The notes: generated by a model from the sequence alone, not told the origin. A stretch of DNA of 44,970 nt from Solobacterium sp. (GCA_017430925.1 JAFRMA010000073.1:1-44970); one strand, 5' to 3'; positions 35,236 to 44,226 are shown, counted from the stretch's first letter. Numbers and translations are program-made.

Positions 35236-36537
35236 ATGGCTAAGAAAATGCTTAAGTTTATTGAAGAAAGTCCTACGGCTTTTCAGGCAGTAGAAAACAT
35301 TCGTGATCTTCTGGTTAAAGAAGGTTTTGAAGTACTACAGGAGAATCAGCCGTATACCGTAAAGAAGGGCGGTAAATATGTCATTACACGTAATGGTACA
35401 TCCGTACTTGCGTTTAAGATTGGTACGGATCTCAGTGATCCTTCCATCATGATGGCAGCCAGTCATACCGACTGCCCGAGTTTTAAGATCAAGCCTAACG
35501 GAGTAATCTCTTCGGAACATTACGCAAAACTGAATACCGAAGTCTACGGCGGTGCCCTGTATACGCCATGGCTGGACAGACCATTATCCATTGCCGGCAG
35601 AGTTATTGTCAAAGAAGACGGCAAGATCTGTTCAAAGCCGTTTAACCTGAAGAAGAACTTCTGTGTGATTCCTTCCGTAGCTCCGCATATGAACAGGGAA
35701 GCGAATAACGGTTATAAGATGAATCCGCAGATTGATTTATTACCCCTGGTCGCTTCCTCCAAGGATTTCTCCTTGAAGAAATATATCGCTTCCGAACTGG
35801 GAATACCGGAAGAAGAATTACTGAATTACGATCTCTATCTTTATCCGAGAGGTGAAGGATTTATCTTCGGCCCGGAAGGGGAATATCTGTGCAGTCACCA
35901 TCTGGATAACCTGGAATGCGCGTATACATCCCTGATGGCTTTTATTCAGGGGTATAACGAAAAGAATATCAATGTTTATGCGTCTTTTGACAACGAAGAA
36001 GTAGGATCTCTGACCAGACAGGGAGCTGCGTCTGACTTCCTGAATGTGAATATCGACAGGATCTGTCAGGCACTTGGCCTGAATATGCTGGATGTCCTGG
36101 GGAATTCTATGTCTCTGAGTTGTGATAACGCCCATGCCTCACATCCAAACCATCCGGAAAACGATGATCCGACCAATCATACCTATATGAACAAGGGTAT
36201 TGTGATCAAGTATAATGCCAACCAGTCGTATACTTCCGACGGATTATCTTCCGCGATCTTTGCGTCATTGCTGGAGAAAGAAGAGATTCCGTATCAGTAT
36301 TTCACGAATCGTTCCGATAAGCGCGGAGGAGGCACATTGGGCAATATCTCCAACGGGCAGGTATCGGTATTATCCGTGGATATCGGTCTGCCTCAGCTGG
36401 CAATGCATTCTCCTCTGGAGACAGCAGGCGTACAGGATGTAGATACGATGATCCGTGGGATTACAGCTTTCTACAATACACATCTTCATCTTACCGAAGA
36501 CGGAAGTTATGAGGTAGAAACGGACAGAAAAGAGTAG
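35236..36537 (+). CDS. M18 family aminopeptidase
   Basis: 433-residue cytosolic zinc aminopeptidase of the aspartyl aminopeptidase family. Metal and catalytic landmarks are H77 in AASHTDCPSF, the FDNEEVGSLTRQGA block near 252, SCDNAHASHPNHPE near 294, and HSPLETAG near 393. It removes N-terminal residues, usually acidic ones, from peptides. The next gene, a stand-alone pyruvate kinase C-terminal domain, starts ten bases downstream. Confidence 0.92.
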   Translation: MAKKMLKFIEESPTAFQAVENIRDLLVKEGFEVLQENQPYTVKKGGKYVITRNGTSVLAFKIGTDLSDPSIMMAASHTDCPSFKIKPNGVISSEHYAKLNTEVYGGALYTPWLDRPLSIAGRVIVKEDGKICSKPFNLKKNFCVIPSVAPHMNREANNGYKMNPQIDLLPLVASSKDFSLKKYIASELGIPEEELLNYDLYLYPRGEGFIFGPEGEYLCSHHLDNLECAYTSLMAFIQGYNEKNINVYASFDNEEVGSLTRQGAASDFLNVNIDRICQALGLNMLDVLGNSMSLSCDNAHASHPNHPENDDPTNHTYMNKGIVIKYNANQSYTSDGLSSAIFASLLEKEEIPYQYFTNRSDKRGGGTLGNISNGQVSVLSVDIGLPQLAMHSPLETAGVQDVDTMIRGITAFYNTHLHLTEDGSYEVETDRKE

Positions 36538-36547
36538 GAGAAATGTG

Positions 36548-37117
36548 ATGAAAGGCTTCGAAGAAAAAGGAAGAACGAATACAGTTGACGCGGCAGCGAT
36601 GGCAGTAGAGACAGCGATCCGGTACAATACGGATATTGTGGCAGCCTCCAACACAGGCTATACCATTGACGCGCTTCTGGAAGAGAAAAGGAAACAGAAT
36701 TATACCGGTACGATCATTCATGTGACACATGCGCAGGGATTTGTGAGGAAAGACGAAAATGAACTCAGTGAGGAAAAACGGCAGGAACTTCTGAATGAAG
36801 GAGTGAAAGTCATTACTTCCGGTCATGCCCTGAGCGGCGCAGAACGCGGAATCAGCTCTGTGTTCAAGGGTGCGTATCCGGTGGAAATCATCGCTCATAC
36901 ATTGCGTATGTTCGGCGCCGGTGTAAAAGTTTGCGTGGAGTGTGCCTTGATGGCGGCGGATAACGGAGCCGTTACTGTCAGCCGTCCGGTAGTCTGTGTA
37001 GGTGGAACCGGCGGCGGTGCGGATACGGTATGTGTGATCACACCGTCTTATTCCGCAAAGGTATTTGAACTTAAGATCAATGAAATCGTCTGTAAGCCTT
37101 TGTTAATTGAAGGATAG
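36548..37117 (+). CDS. Stand-alone pyruvate kinase alpha/beta (C-terminal) domain protein
   Basis: 189-residue protein that matches only the C-terminal alpha/beta domain of pyruvate kinase, the regulatory domain, with no catalytic barrel. NTVDAAAMAVETAI at the start and CVECALMAADNGAV then CVGGTGGGADTVCVI are visible landmarks. The ATG at 36548 has AGGAG seven bases upstream; the GTG three bases before it is less likely. Close coupling to the M18 gene suggests one message. Function unknown: a sensor or an independent enzyme. Confidence 0.8.
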   Translation: MKGFEEKGRTNTVDAAAMAVETAIRYNTDIVAASNTGYTIDALLEEKRKQNYTGTIIHVTHAQGFVRKDENELSEEKRQELLNEGVKVITSGHALSGAERGISSVFKGAYPVEIIAHTLRMFGAGVKVCVECALMAADNGAVTVSRPVVCVGGTGGGADTVCVITPSYSAKVFELKINEIVCKPLLIEG

Positions 37118-37120
37118 CGT

Positions 37121-37149
37121 TTGAAGGATAGCGGTACGCTATCCTTTCA
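37121..37149 (+). terminator. Hairpin after the pyruvate-kinase-domain gene
   Basis: Perfect 10-base-pair stem AAGGATAGCG/CGCTATCCTT with a GTA loop, followed only by TTC. The left arm repeats GAAGGATAGCG, which is also the end of the preceding gene 15 bases upstream. A weak terminator or stabilising hairpin. Confidence 0.5.
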
Positions 37150-37172
37150 TCATAGAGAAAAGGAGTAAAACA

Positions 37173-38408
37173 ATGAAAACCGAACACATTCAAAAGATAA
37201 TCGATGATCTGGGACATATCCGTGTCAGCGCAACGAAAGAAGAAAAGTATACAGCAGAGTATCTGGCAGAAGAATGTCGTGCCATGGGTTTGGAGGCAAG
37301 GGTGGAGACCTTTGAGGTACCTGTTACGACGATCCACGAAGCCCATCTTTATGCGGATGGGAAAGAGGTTCCCTGCCGTGGTTATGAATTGTGCGGCAGC
37401 GGTTCTGTAGAAGCACCTCTGGTATATCTCCCGGCGGTAGACGCGGCAGGTCTGACCAAGGTCAAGGATAAGATCGTACTGATTGATACCACAGTTACTT
37501 ACTTTGCGTATCATGATCTTCTGGATCACGGGGCTGTGGGTATTATTACCTACGACGGTGATGTGAAATACCAGGATCATGATATCGATCTGCGTGAACT
37601 CCGTGACTATGTATGTAACGGACGTAAGGTATTGTGCGTGAATATCAATGCCAAGGACGCCGTGGAACTGGTGAAAGCTCTTCCGGTGATCCGTATTGAG
37701 ATCTCCCAGACAGAAGGAAAAGGATATTCCTACAATACCATCGCGGAGATTCCCGGAGAAACCGATCAGTGGATTGCTGTATCCGCACACTTGGATTCCC
37801 GTCCGACAGCACCCGGTGTATACGATAACCTGACCGGATGTATCGGTGTACTGAGTATTCTGGAGAAGTTGAAAGAGAGTGCTCCGAATCGTTACGGAAT
37901 CCGTGCTTGTTTTGTGGGCAGTGAAGAAAGAGGTCTGCTGGGATCGAAGGCATACGTCAGAGATCATGCGGATGAGCTGGATAAGATCATCTTCAATGTC
38001 AATATCGATATGATCGGCGCAATCATGGGCAGATTGATGTGTGCCTGCAGCTGTGAGGATGCGATGGTCGGATATATCCGTAATTATGCGAATGATGTCG
38101 GTGTCAGTATCCAGGTCATGCCCAGAGCCATATCCAGCGATAGTTCGGCATTCGCGGATAAGGGCGTTCCTGCGTTATCGTTCGGAAAGATGGCTCCCCG
38201 GTCACAGGCAGTCATTCACAGCCGTTACGATGATGGAAGTACGGTATCCGCAAAACAGATCAAAGAAGATGCAGAATTCATTTCCTCAGTCGCAAAGAAA
38301 CTGGCTAATGCTGTGGTATTCCCGGTACGCAGGGTAATCCCGGATAAGATCAAGAAACAACTGGATGAATACTTCTCAAGAAAACGTAAAGAGGAGAATA
38401 GTCTGTAA
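37173..38408 (+). CDS. M28 family zinc peptidase
   Basis: 411-residue protein. A PA-like insert domain (about 90-165) precedes the catalytic metal core: H206 and D208 in SAHLDS, D218 in GVYDN, E251-E252 in GSEERGLLG, the aspartate in NIDMIG and a final histidine in VIHSRYDD. No signal peptide, so cytosolic, unlike many secreted M28 enzymes. AAAGGAG precedes the ATG. Likely an aminopeptidase or carboxypeptidase acting on peptides; third peptidase in the window with the M18 and M24 enzymes. Confidence 0.9.
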   Translation: MKTEHIQKIIDDLGHIRVSATKEEKYTAEYLAEECRAMGLEARVETFEVPVTTIHEAHLYADGKEVPCRGYELCGSGSVEAPLVYLPAVDAAGLTKVKDKIVLIDTTVTYFAYHDLLDHGAVGIITYDGDVKYQDHDIDLRELRDYVCNGRKVLCVNINAKDAVELVKALPVIRIEISQTEGKGYSYNTIAEIPGETDQWIAVSAHLDSRPTAPGVYDNLTGCIGVLSILEKLKESAPNRYGIRACFVGSEERGLLGSKAYVRDHADELDKIIFNVNIDMIGAIMGRLMCACSCEDAMVGYIRNYANDVGVSIQVMPRAISSDSSAFADKGVPALSFGKMAPRSQAVIHSRYDDGSTVSAKQIKEDAEFISSVAKKLANAVVFPVRRVIPDKIKKQLDEYFSRKRKEENSL

Positions 38409-38409
38409 T

Positions 38410-39360
38410 ATGCCGTTTGTGAGTCTTGAAGATATCGTCAATGCGATCTACGAAGTACAGAGTGATACCCAGATCTACTACTACATCCCGGGTGAACGTC
38501 TGGTCTATGTCAGAAACGGAGTCTGTAATGATCCGGAGTTTCCCCGTAAATTTGACGTAGAGGATTATGCCGGTGATCTGATTGCTTTACCGGATCAGTA
38601 TGAACGTCAGGATTACCGCATGATGCAGGATTTTATCGATGAGAAAGCGGATGATCAGGCCGCAGACTGGCTGACTAACGCAATACGCGGGAAAGGCGCA
38701 TTCCATCGCTTTAAGGTTACTCTGGAGCGTTTTGATTTACTGGATGACTGGTATGACTACCAGGAAAGAAGATACCGTGAACTGGCCGTATCCTGGTGTG
38801 AAGAGTATGGTTTAGAGTATGATACATCCTTTGTGATCAAGGATGAGGAAGAAGACGAAGAAATCGTCATGCCCGGGAATAAGGTTCCTGCGCATATCCT
38901 CCCGATCGGCCGGAATAATGTCCAGAATCTGGTGTTTATGCGTACAGCGTACAGCGAAGAACTACATCGTCTGAACCCGGATATTCCTGTGGTTGATGAA
39001 GAAGACAGTATGGATATTCTGGAAGCGTATCTGGATGATGGTGCGCAGATCTATGCGGTCAGTGATCACGGCTTGTTTACAGGATATATCGTCTGTAAGG
39101 AAGAAAAGGAAAACATTGAGATTCTTGAACTCTATGTCCGCAAGGAATACCGGAGACATGGCCTGGGGAGTATGCTGCTGAAGAAAGCGGAAGAACTGGG
39201 TACGATCTATCCGCGTGTATTCCCTGCGCATGATGCAATGCTGGCATTCCTGAAAGCAAACGGATATACCACACTTCGAAACATCGAATTAAGCAAACCT
39301 GAACAACCCTCAGACAAACAACCCGCATATAAAATCGGCAAGCAGGAGTTTACAGATTGA
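38410..39360 (+). CDS. UPF0158-GNAT fusion protein
   Basis: 316 residues. The first half (about 1-150, with FDLLDDWYDYQERRYREL near 113-130) resembles the UPF0158 family; the second half (about 180-300) is a GNAT acetyltransferase with the acetyl-CoA loop RRHGLGSMLL at 248-257. The ATG at 38410 lies one base after the previous stop; GAGGAG is 13 bases before it, a slightly long spacing. UPF0158 has no firm function, so the fusion may carry its own acetylation target. Confidence 0.72.
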   Translation: MPFVSLEDIVNAIYEVQSDTQIYYYIPGERLVYVRNGVCNDPEFPRKFDVEDYAGDLIALPDQYERQDYRMMQDFIDEKADDQAADWLTNAIRGKGAFHRFKVTLERFDLLDDWYDYQERRYRELAVSWCEEYGLEYDTSFVIKDEEEDEEIVMPGNKVPAHILPIGRNNVQNLVFMRTAYSEELHRLNPDIPVVDEEDSMDILEAYLDDGAQIYAVSDHGLFTGYIVCKEEKENIEILELYVRKEYRRHGLGSMLLKKAEELGTIYPRVFPAHDAMLAFLKANGYTTLRNIELSKPEQPSDKQPAYKIGKQEFTD

Positions 39361-39376
39361 CGAAAGGAAGAAGTAT

Positions 39377-40363
39377 ATGTTGTATCAGAAACTGGGAAAA
39401 ACGGATATTGAAGTCAGCCGGATTGCTTTCGGCGCATGGGGAATCGGCGGAGGAAATGTCTGGAGCGATCTTACTGTGGACGCGGCACATGTTGGTGAAT
39501 TGCTGGACCAGGCATCCGACCTGGGAATCAACTATGTGGATACAGCTCCGGTATACGGTATAGGCGCAAGTGAAAAGATCCTTGGCCAGGCTTTGAAAAG
39601 ACGCAGGGAACGCTTTATCGTACAGACGAAGTGCAGTCTGAACTGGCGGAATGAAGGCGGACAGTTTGAATATGAGCGTGATGGTTATATCGTGAACAGG
39701 GATCATCGTGCACAGGCAATACGCAAGGATGTGGAGGAATCTCTGCTGAGGATGGATCTGGACCATATGGATGTACTGGTGGTTCACCGGATATCGTCCG
39801 TGGTTCCTGTACAGGAAACCATGGAAGAACTGCAGTGTCTGATCAAAGAAGGAAAGATCAGGGCTGTCATGTTATCGAACAGCACACCTGCAGATTTCCG
39901 GGAATATTCCAGGTATGGAATCGTCGCCGGTGTACAGGAAAAATTCAGTCTTCTGAATGACGCAAAGAGAGAGTATTTTGAGACTTGTGATACGTATGAC
40001 GCGGTATTCCAGGTCTATGGTTCTCTGGAAGAAGGAATCCTGGCAGGGACAAAGGTACTGAATGCAGTATACGGCAAAGGGGATATCCGTTCCGGTTCGA
40101 AGTGGATGAAAGAACCATACCGTACCGGTTTACTGCAGATGAAGGAAAAACTGGATCCTTTATGTGAGAAGTATTCCTGTTCCTATGCGAATCTGGTTCA
40201 GGCATGGACTTTGGCGCAGAATGATAAGATCAATCTGCTTACCGGTTTCCGCCACAAAGAAACCATGATCGATACCTGTAAAGTACTGGATCTCTGTGTA
40301 GATAAAGAAGATCTGGAGTATATGACAAAATGTCGTGACGACGTCAGGGAGTTGACAATATGA
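39377..40363 (+). CDS. Aldo/keto reductase
   Basis: 328-residue NAD(P)H-dependent TIM-barrel oxidoreductase. The catalytic tetrad is intact: D55 and Y60 in VDTAPVYG, K85 in VQTKC and H137 in VVHR. It reduces a carbonyl on a sugar or small aldehyde; the substrate is unknown. Its stop overlaps the next ATG (ATGA), coupling it to the MoaF-like gene. Confidence 0.9.
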   Translation: MLYQKLGKTDIEVSRIAFGAWGIGGGNVWSDLTVDAAHVGELLDQASDLGINYVDTAPVYGIGASEKILGQALKRRRERFIVQTKCSLNWRNEGGQFEYERDGYIVNRDHRAQAIRKDVEESLLRMDLDHMDVLVVHRISSVVPVQETMEELQCLIKEGKIRAVMLSNSTPADFREYSRYGIVAGVQEKFSLLNDAKREYFETCDTYDAVFQVYGSLEEGILAGTKVLNAVYGKGDIRSGSKWMKEPYRTGLLQMKEKLDPLCEKYSCSYANLVQAWTLAQNDKINLLTGFRHKETMIDTCKVLDLCVDKEDLEYMTKCRDDVRELTI

Positions 40364-41229
40364 GCTGGACACGTATGGACAGACGTTGGTCGGTACTGAC
40401 CAGAGAAGAAGTACAGATGCTTGCGGACAGGAGTACAAGAGAACACTATACGCAGGCTATGGGGTGGCTGAAAGGTGAATATGCGCCGGAGAATACAGGG
40501 GAATTGTACGGCAAACATATCACTGTGCTGTTTGATGACGAGACGATTCTCTATGAATTCTGGGAGAGTAATCATCTGCGGTGGCATGATGGCAGAGAGT
40601 GGCATGAAGAGTATTATGAAGCAGTAAATGCACCGGATGAGAAGGATATGTACTTTGTACAGTATTATCTGCATGGATCGGTTCCTCCCTCTGCGCATAC
40701 TCTGATCCTTGATTTCTCCAATGGTCTGGTAACGTTATGCAGAGCGAAGATTGGTGTGCCTGACTCACCTGTGGAAGTACAGAGAAAGTTTTCTTTTGGT
40801 ATCATGGGAGGTTATCCGGATCATGATGAGAGACATCACTTTACGGAAGATCTTGTCGGTACAGCCATAGAGTGGACCTATACCACTCATGCGCAGGGAA
40901 ATGTCAGCGGGAAGATCAAGCATATTTATTCTTCTCCGCTGTACTATACCTATGAATTGGTGACCAGGGACCAGAAGACCTGGATGGGTGCCAATCCCGC
41001 GGATTACGTAAAGATCAATGATCACATGTATGTCTTCTCGTTTGTGGAAGAGAGACAGACAGGTTCTCAGGGGTTATTCCTCATCAACATGAATACTCTT
41101 CATGACGTAGGTTCTTTCTTCAGTATCGGCGTATACGGGCTGCAGTGCGGTGTTACCGGCGCTGTAGGCAGAAAGGTATCTCCGTTTGGCTGGGAAGTCT
41201 GTGAAGAGAGAAAATCACCGAAGTTCTGA
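40360..41229 (+). CDS. MoaF-like protein (calycin-type fold)
   Basis: 289-residue soluble protein made of two similar beta-rich halves. The first (about 45-135: ITVLFDDETILYEF, YEAVNAPDEKDMYFVQYY, LILDFSNGLVTLC) and second (about 160-280: GTAIEWTYTT, YTYELVTRDQKTWMGANPADY, MYVFSFVEE) fit the MoaF N- and C-terminal domains. In a few bacteria MoaF is linked to regulation of monoamine or molybdenum metabolism; no molybdenum cofactor gene is in this window. A ligand-binding role together with the overlapping aldo/keto reductase is more likely here. Confidence 0.6.
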   Translation: MSWTRMDRRWSVLTREEVQMLADRSTREHYTQAMGWLKGEYAPENTGELYGKHITVLFDDETILYEFWESNHLRWHDGREWHEEYYEAVNAPDEKDMYFVQYYLHGSVPPSAHTLILDFSNGLVTLCRAKIGVPDSPVEVQRKFSFGIMGGYPDHDERHHFTEDLVGTAIEWTYTTHAQGNVSGKIKHIYSSPLYYTYELVTRDQKTWMGANPADYVKINDHMYVFSFVEERQTGSQGLFLINMNTLHDVGSFFSIGVYGLQCGVTGAVGRKVSPFGWEVCEERKSPKF

Positions 41230-41248
41230 ATGGAAGGAGGCAACAGAC

Positions 41249-41743
41249 ATGAATGAAATCTATCATCGTGTAAGTATCCGCAAATATGAAGACAGGCTTG
41301 TGGAAGAAGAGAAGATCCTGCAGATCCTGAGAGCCGCCATGCAGGCGCCATCCACTGCGAACCAGCAGCCCTGGGAGTTCTACGTAGTAACCAACAAGGA
41401 GATGATCATTGAGTTAAGTGAAGCTTCCGGACCGGCGAAATGCGCTGCCGGAGCACCGGTGGTGATCGTTCCGGCATATCGTACGGATGTACGGCTTCCG
41501 GCATGGGCACAGATCGATCTTTCCATAGCAATGGAGAATATGTGGCTGGAGACAGATTCCATCGGCTTGGGGGGTGTATGGCTGGGTATTGCGCCTTCCG
41601 AAGAACGGATGAAGAGAGTAGAAGAGATCGTCGGTATGCCCGAAGGTATCCGTGCCTTTGCCTTGTTTGCGGTAGGCTATCCGGCAGAGACAAAGCAACA
41701 ACAGGACCGCTTCAACCCGGAGCGTATCCACTATGTGAAATAA
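41249..41743 (+). CDS. Nitroreductase family protein
   Basis: 164-residue flavoprotein of the nitroreductase fold. The FMN-contacting VSIRKYED (8-15), APSTANQQPWEFYVV (about 34-48) and GGVWLGIAP (about 107-115) are typical. The ATG at 41249 has AAGGAGG eight bases upstream. It probably reduces nitro compounds, quinones or flavins with NAD(P)H. Followed by the lactonase with a one-base gap. Confidence 0.88.
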   Translation: MNEIYHRVSIRKYEDRLVEEEKILQILRAAMQAPSTANQQPWEFYVVTNKEMIIELSEASGPAKCAAGAPVVIVPAYRTDVRLPAWAQIDLSIAMENMWLETDSIGLGGVWLGIAPSEERMKRVEEIVGMPEGIRAFALFAVGYPAETKQQQDRFNPERIHYVK

Positions 41744-41744
41744 C

Positions 41745-42890
41745 ATGAAAGAAATTGCGTATATCGGAAAATGGGGTTTTCAGCCGGCAGAAGACGGATA
41801 CGGTATCGAAGCGTATGAAGTAACTGACGGTGTATTTCATCGTATTGGCAGGTATTGTCCGCAGATCCATGTCGGATATGCGGTAATTGAACCGGAGAAG
41901 AAGATCTTGTATTGTGTGGATGAAAACAGGAATCAGCCTGAGTTTGTCCGCGGCGGAGGCGGTAAGGTCTATGCCTTGAAGATACAGGAAGATGGATCTC
42001 TGACAGAGATCAATCATCAGTTTTCCTTTGGCAATCTTACCAGTTACTGCGCATTAAGCACTAAGAAAGACTACCTGATTGTAACCAACCACGGCGGCGG
42101 GGATCCGGTACTGCAGACCGTAAAGGATGACGAGGGAAATTATCAGATCATCATAACGGAGAGTGTATCTTCCACGGTGTTATATCCGCTGGCAGAAGAT
42201 GGTTCGATTCTCCCTCCTGTGGATATTTACGATCACAATCTTCACCGCGGTGAAGAAGAAACCCGGGTGCCGCATCTTCACTCCGTAGTCAAAGCGCCGG
42301 GGAAAGATCTGTTTGCGGTCTGTGATAAAGGGAATGACCGGGTATATCTCTTCGGTATACAGGAAGACAGGCTGATTGTAAACGCGGTTCATGAAGGTGT
42401 ACATGGCTCAGCGCCGCGTTACGGGTGTTTCCATCCGTATCTTCCGTATTTCTACTATAACGAAGAGTTAAAGCCGTATCTCAATGTGCTGAAGTATGAT
42501 GACAGATCTCTGGATTTGGTGCAGAGAACACCGTCAATGAGCGAAGCAGAGATGGAGAAGAACGGTGCAAGCGCCTCCGATCTGTCAATTACTTCTGACG
42601 GTAAACATTTGTATCATGTACAACGTTTCAGCAATCTGATCAGTGTATTTGACGTAGATAAGCAGGGGTTATTAAGCCTGAAACAGGAGATGCACTTTGA
42701 AGGAACGGACAAGCGTGGTGAAGGCGCACGGTGTCTGCGTTTATCCCCGGATGAAAAACATCTGTATGTCTGCGTGGTCGCGGACGGGAAAGTGTGGAGG
42801 TATCCGATCCTTGAGGACGGTACGCTGGCACAATGCACAGATACCATCCAGACTGCTTACGCAGCAAATATCAATTTCTTTGGAGTATAA
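41745..42890 (+). CDS. Lactonase family seven-bladed beta-propeller protein
   Basis: 381-residue propeller of the YkgB/Pgl lactonase family. Repeats follow the expected pattern: LYCVDENRN, FAVCDKGNDRVYLFGI, LYHVQRFSNLISVFDV and LYVCVVADGKVWRY, with HLHSVVKAP holding conserved active-side residues. Family members hydrolyse 6-phosphogluconolactone or other sugar lactones. A link to the gnd gene 17 kb upstream is possible but not shown. The ATG follows the previous stop by one base. Confidence 0.8.
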   Translation: MKEIAYIGKWGFQPAEDGYGIEAYEVTDGVFHRIGRYCPQIHVGYAVIEPEKKILYCVDENRNQPEFVRGGGGKVYALKIQEDGSLTEINHQFSFGNLTSYCALSTKKDYLIVTNHGGGDPVLQTVKDDEGNYQIIITESVSSTVLYPLAEDGSILPPVDIYDHNLHRGEEETRVPHLHSVVKAPGKDLFAVCDKGNDRVYLFGIQEDRLIVNAVHEGVHGSAPRYGCFHPYLPYFYYNEELKPYLNVLKYDDRSLDLVQRTPSMSEAEMEKNGASASDLSITSDGKHLYHVQRFSNLISVFDVDKQGLLSLKQEMHFEGTDKRGEGARCLRLSPDEKHLYVCVVADGKVWRYPILEDGTLAQCTDTIQTAYAANINFFGV

Positions 42891-42893
42891 ATC

Positions 42894-43697
42894 ATGAAAT
42901 ATCAGATAGATCATGATCTTCATATTCATTCCTATCTGTCCACATGTTCCGGTGATCCCGATCAGAATCCGGAGAATCTTCTGCGTCTGGCGGAGAGGGA
43001 TGGTCTGTCCGTATTGTGTCTGACTGATCATTTCTGGGACAGTGATGTGCCCGGTGCCTCAGAGTGGTATAAACCACAGGACTATGAACATGTCTCCCGG
43101 ATCCTGCCTCTGCCTCAGTCTGAGAGTGTTAAGTTCTGGTTTGGCTGTGAGACAGACCTGGATAAATATATGCGTCTGGGGATTAGCAAGGAGCGTATGG
43201 ATCGGTTTGACTTTGTGATCATACCCACGACACACCTCCACATGCCGGATAATATCGATGTCGCAGACCGCACATTGGAAGGCCGTGCGAAGAAGTATGT
43301 AGAGCGTCTGGACGGTGTACTGGACATGGATCTTCCGTTTCACAAGACCGGTATCGCACATCTGACAACACATCTGATTGCGCCGGATCATTTTGAAGAC
43401 CACCTGAAAGTCCTGGAGATGATCACGGACGATACCTTCCGCAGATTATTTGAAAAGGCAGCGCAGAAAGGTCCGGGAATCGAGCTGAACTTCCATGTAT
43501 CAGCGTATACACCGCAGCAGTTGGAAGTTATTCTGCGTCCGTACAGGATCGCCAAAGAATGCGGCTGTAAGTTCTATTTCGGAAGTGACGCACATCATCC
43601 ATCTTCGCTGGATGACCGCCTGGAGAACTTCACACGCATCAGAGATCTGCTGAAATTGGAAGAATCTGACCGGTTTGATCCGTTTCTTGCAAAGTAA
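42894..43697 (+). CDS. PHP-domain metal-dependent hydrolase
   Basis: 267-residue PHP-fold protein. DLHIHSYLS at 8-16 gives the first metal histidines H10 and H12; TDHFW near 44, GCETD near 84 and SDAHHPSS near 242 give the remaining expected ligands. Members are histidinol phosphatases, phosphoesterases or nucleases; which one applies is not clear. The gene begins three bases after the lactonase and its last codons contain the ssrA promoter. Confidence 0.82.
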   Translation: MKYQIDHDLHIHSYLSTCSGDPDQNPENLLRLAERDGLSVLCLTDHFWDSDVPGASEWYKPQDYEHVSRILPLPQSESVKFWFGCETDLDKYMRLGISKERMDRFDFVIIPTTHLHMPDNIDVADRTLEGRAKKYVERLDGVLDMDLPFHKTGIAHLTTHLIAPDHFEDHLKVLEMITDDTFRRLFEKAAQKGPGIELNFHVSAYTPQQLEVILRPYRIAKECGCKFYFGSDAHHPSSLDDRLENFTRIRDLLKLEESDRFDPFLAK

Positions 43698-43715
43698 GAT
43701 GATCAGTGGTATATT
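43687..43715 (+). promoter_or_regulatory. Promoter of ssrA
   Basis: TTGCAA (43687-43692) within the end of the PHP gene, a 17-base spacer and TATATT (43710-43715). The start near 43722 would leave a short 5' leader before the mature tmRNA end. A hairpin AACACAC-ctcg-GTGTGTT (43720-43737) lies between and is probably part of the precursor. Confidence 0.6.
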
Positions 43716-43739
43716 ATGTAACACACCTCGGTGTGTTAT

Positions 43740-44095
43740 GGGGATGTAAAGGTTTCGACAGGTTTACGTTTGATTCAGGCGGCAGTGGAGCGGTGTCCTA
43801 AACACCATTTAAATTTAAACGCTAACAGAAACAATAGTTTCGCATTCGCTGCTTAAGGATACTAGAGGTATCGCAGCGTCCCGGTTCTTGAATTGTCATT
43901 TGTCATTAACTGCGTAATTTAAATGAATAAGGTGAATTCCAGCCTGGGGAAGGATCCTGACAATCTTACAGGCAGATTCAATACACGGATCGTCTGCTCT
44001 CATGTGTATTGTCTTATAAAGCAGCAGACTAAACTGTAGATGCCGGAATGTGGGGCGATTCTTGGACAGGGGTTCGACTCCCCTCATCTCCACCA
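43740..44095 (+). ncRNA. ssrA: Transfer-messenger RNA
   Basis: Rescues stalled ribosomes by trans-translation with SmpB. The 5' end GGGGATG pairs with CATCTCC before the encoded ACCA at the 3' end (one G-U). The T-arm GGGGTTCGACTCCCC and the start GGGGATGTAAAGGTTTCGAC are diagnostic. The tag frame starts at GCT 43821 and stops at TAA 43854-43856, giving ANRNNSFAFAA, 11 residues. The tag ends AFAA, not the common ALAA. A terminator follows directly. Confidence 0.96.
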
Positions 44096-44105
44096 AAAAC
44101 AACAG

Positions 44106-44132
44106 ACAGGACTGTAACGGTCCTGTTTTTTT
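44106..44132 (+). terminator. Intrinsic terminator of ssrA
   Basis: Stem ACAGGAC/GTCCTGT, seven-base loop and a run of six T. Confidence 0.8.
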
Positions 44133-44146
44133 CTTTCTTGAAGAAT

Positions 44147-44199
44147 TGTAAAATACTCTTTACATTTGATGATTCACGCTATACGATAAAAATGTAAAG
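44147..44199 (+). promoter_or_regulatory. Promoter with repeated TGTAAA/TTTACA operator
   Basis: TTTACA (44159-44164), 17 bases and TACGAT (44182-44187) form a promoter. The -35 overlaps dyads: TGTAAA-N6-TTTACA (44147-44164), and CTTTACATTT (44158-44167) with AAATGTAAAG (44190-44199), whose starts are 32 bases or three helix turns apart. This layout fits autorepression by the XRE protein encoded at 44456. Confidence 0.6.
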
Positions 44200-44226
44200 A
44201 ATATTTAACATTGTGGGGGCGTGGTT

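Noticed and set aside
37110..37133. Direct repeat GAAGGATAGCG as an attachment site or mobile-element scar
   Set aside because: Only 11 bases, next to a hairpin, with no integrase or boundary features; a local duplication explains it.
41745..42890. Naming the lactonase as the 6-phosphogluconolactonase partner of gnd
   Set aside because: The genes are 17 kb apart with no shared promoter, and the propeller family has several lactone substrates.
43719..43738. Hairpin just before ssrA as a terminator of the PHP gene
   Set aside because: No U-tract, and the ssrA promoter start falls inside it; better seen as part of the tmRNA precursor.
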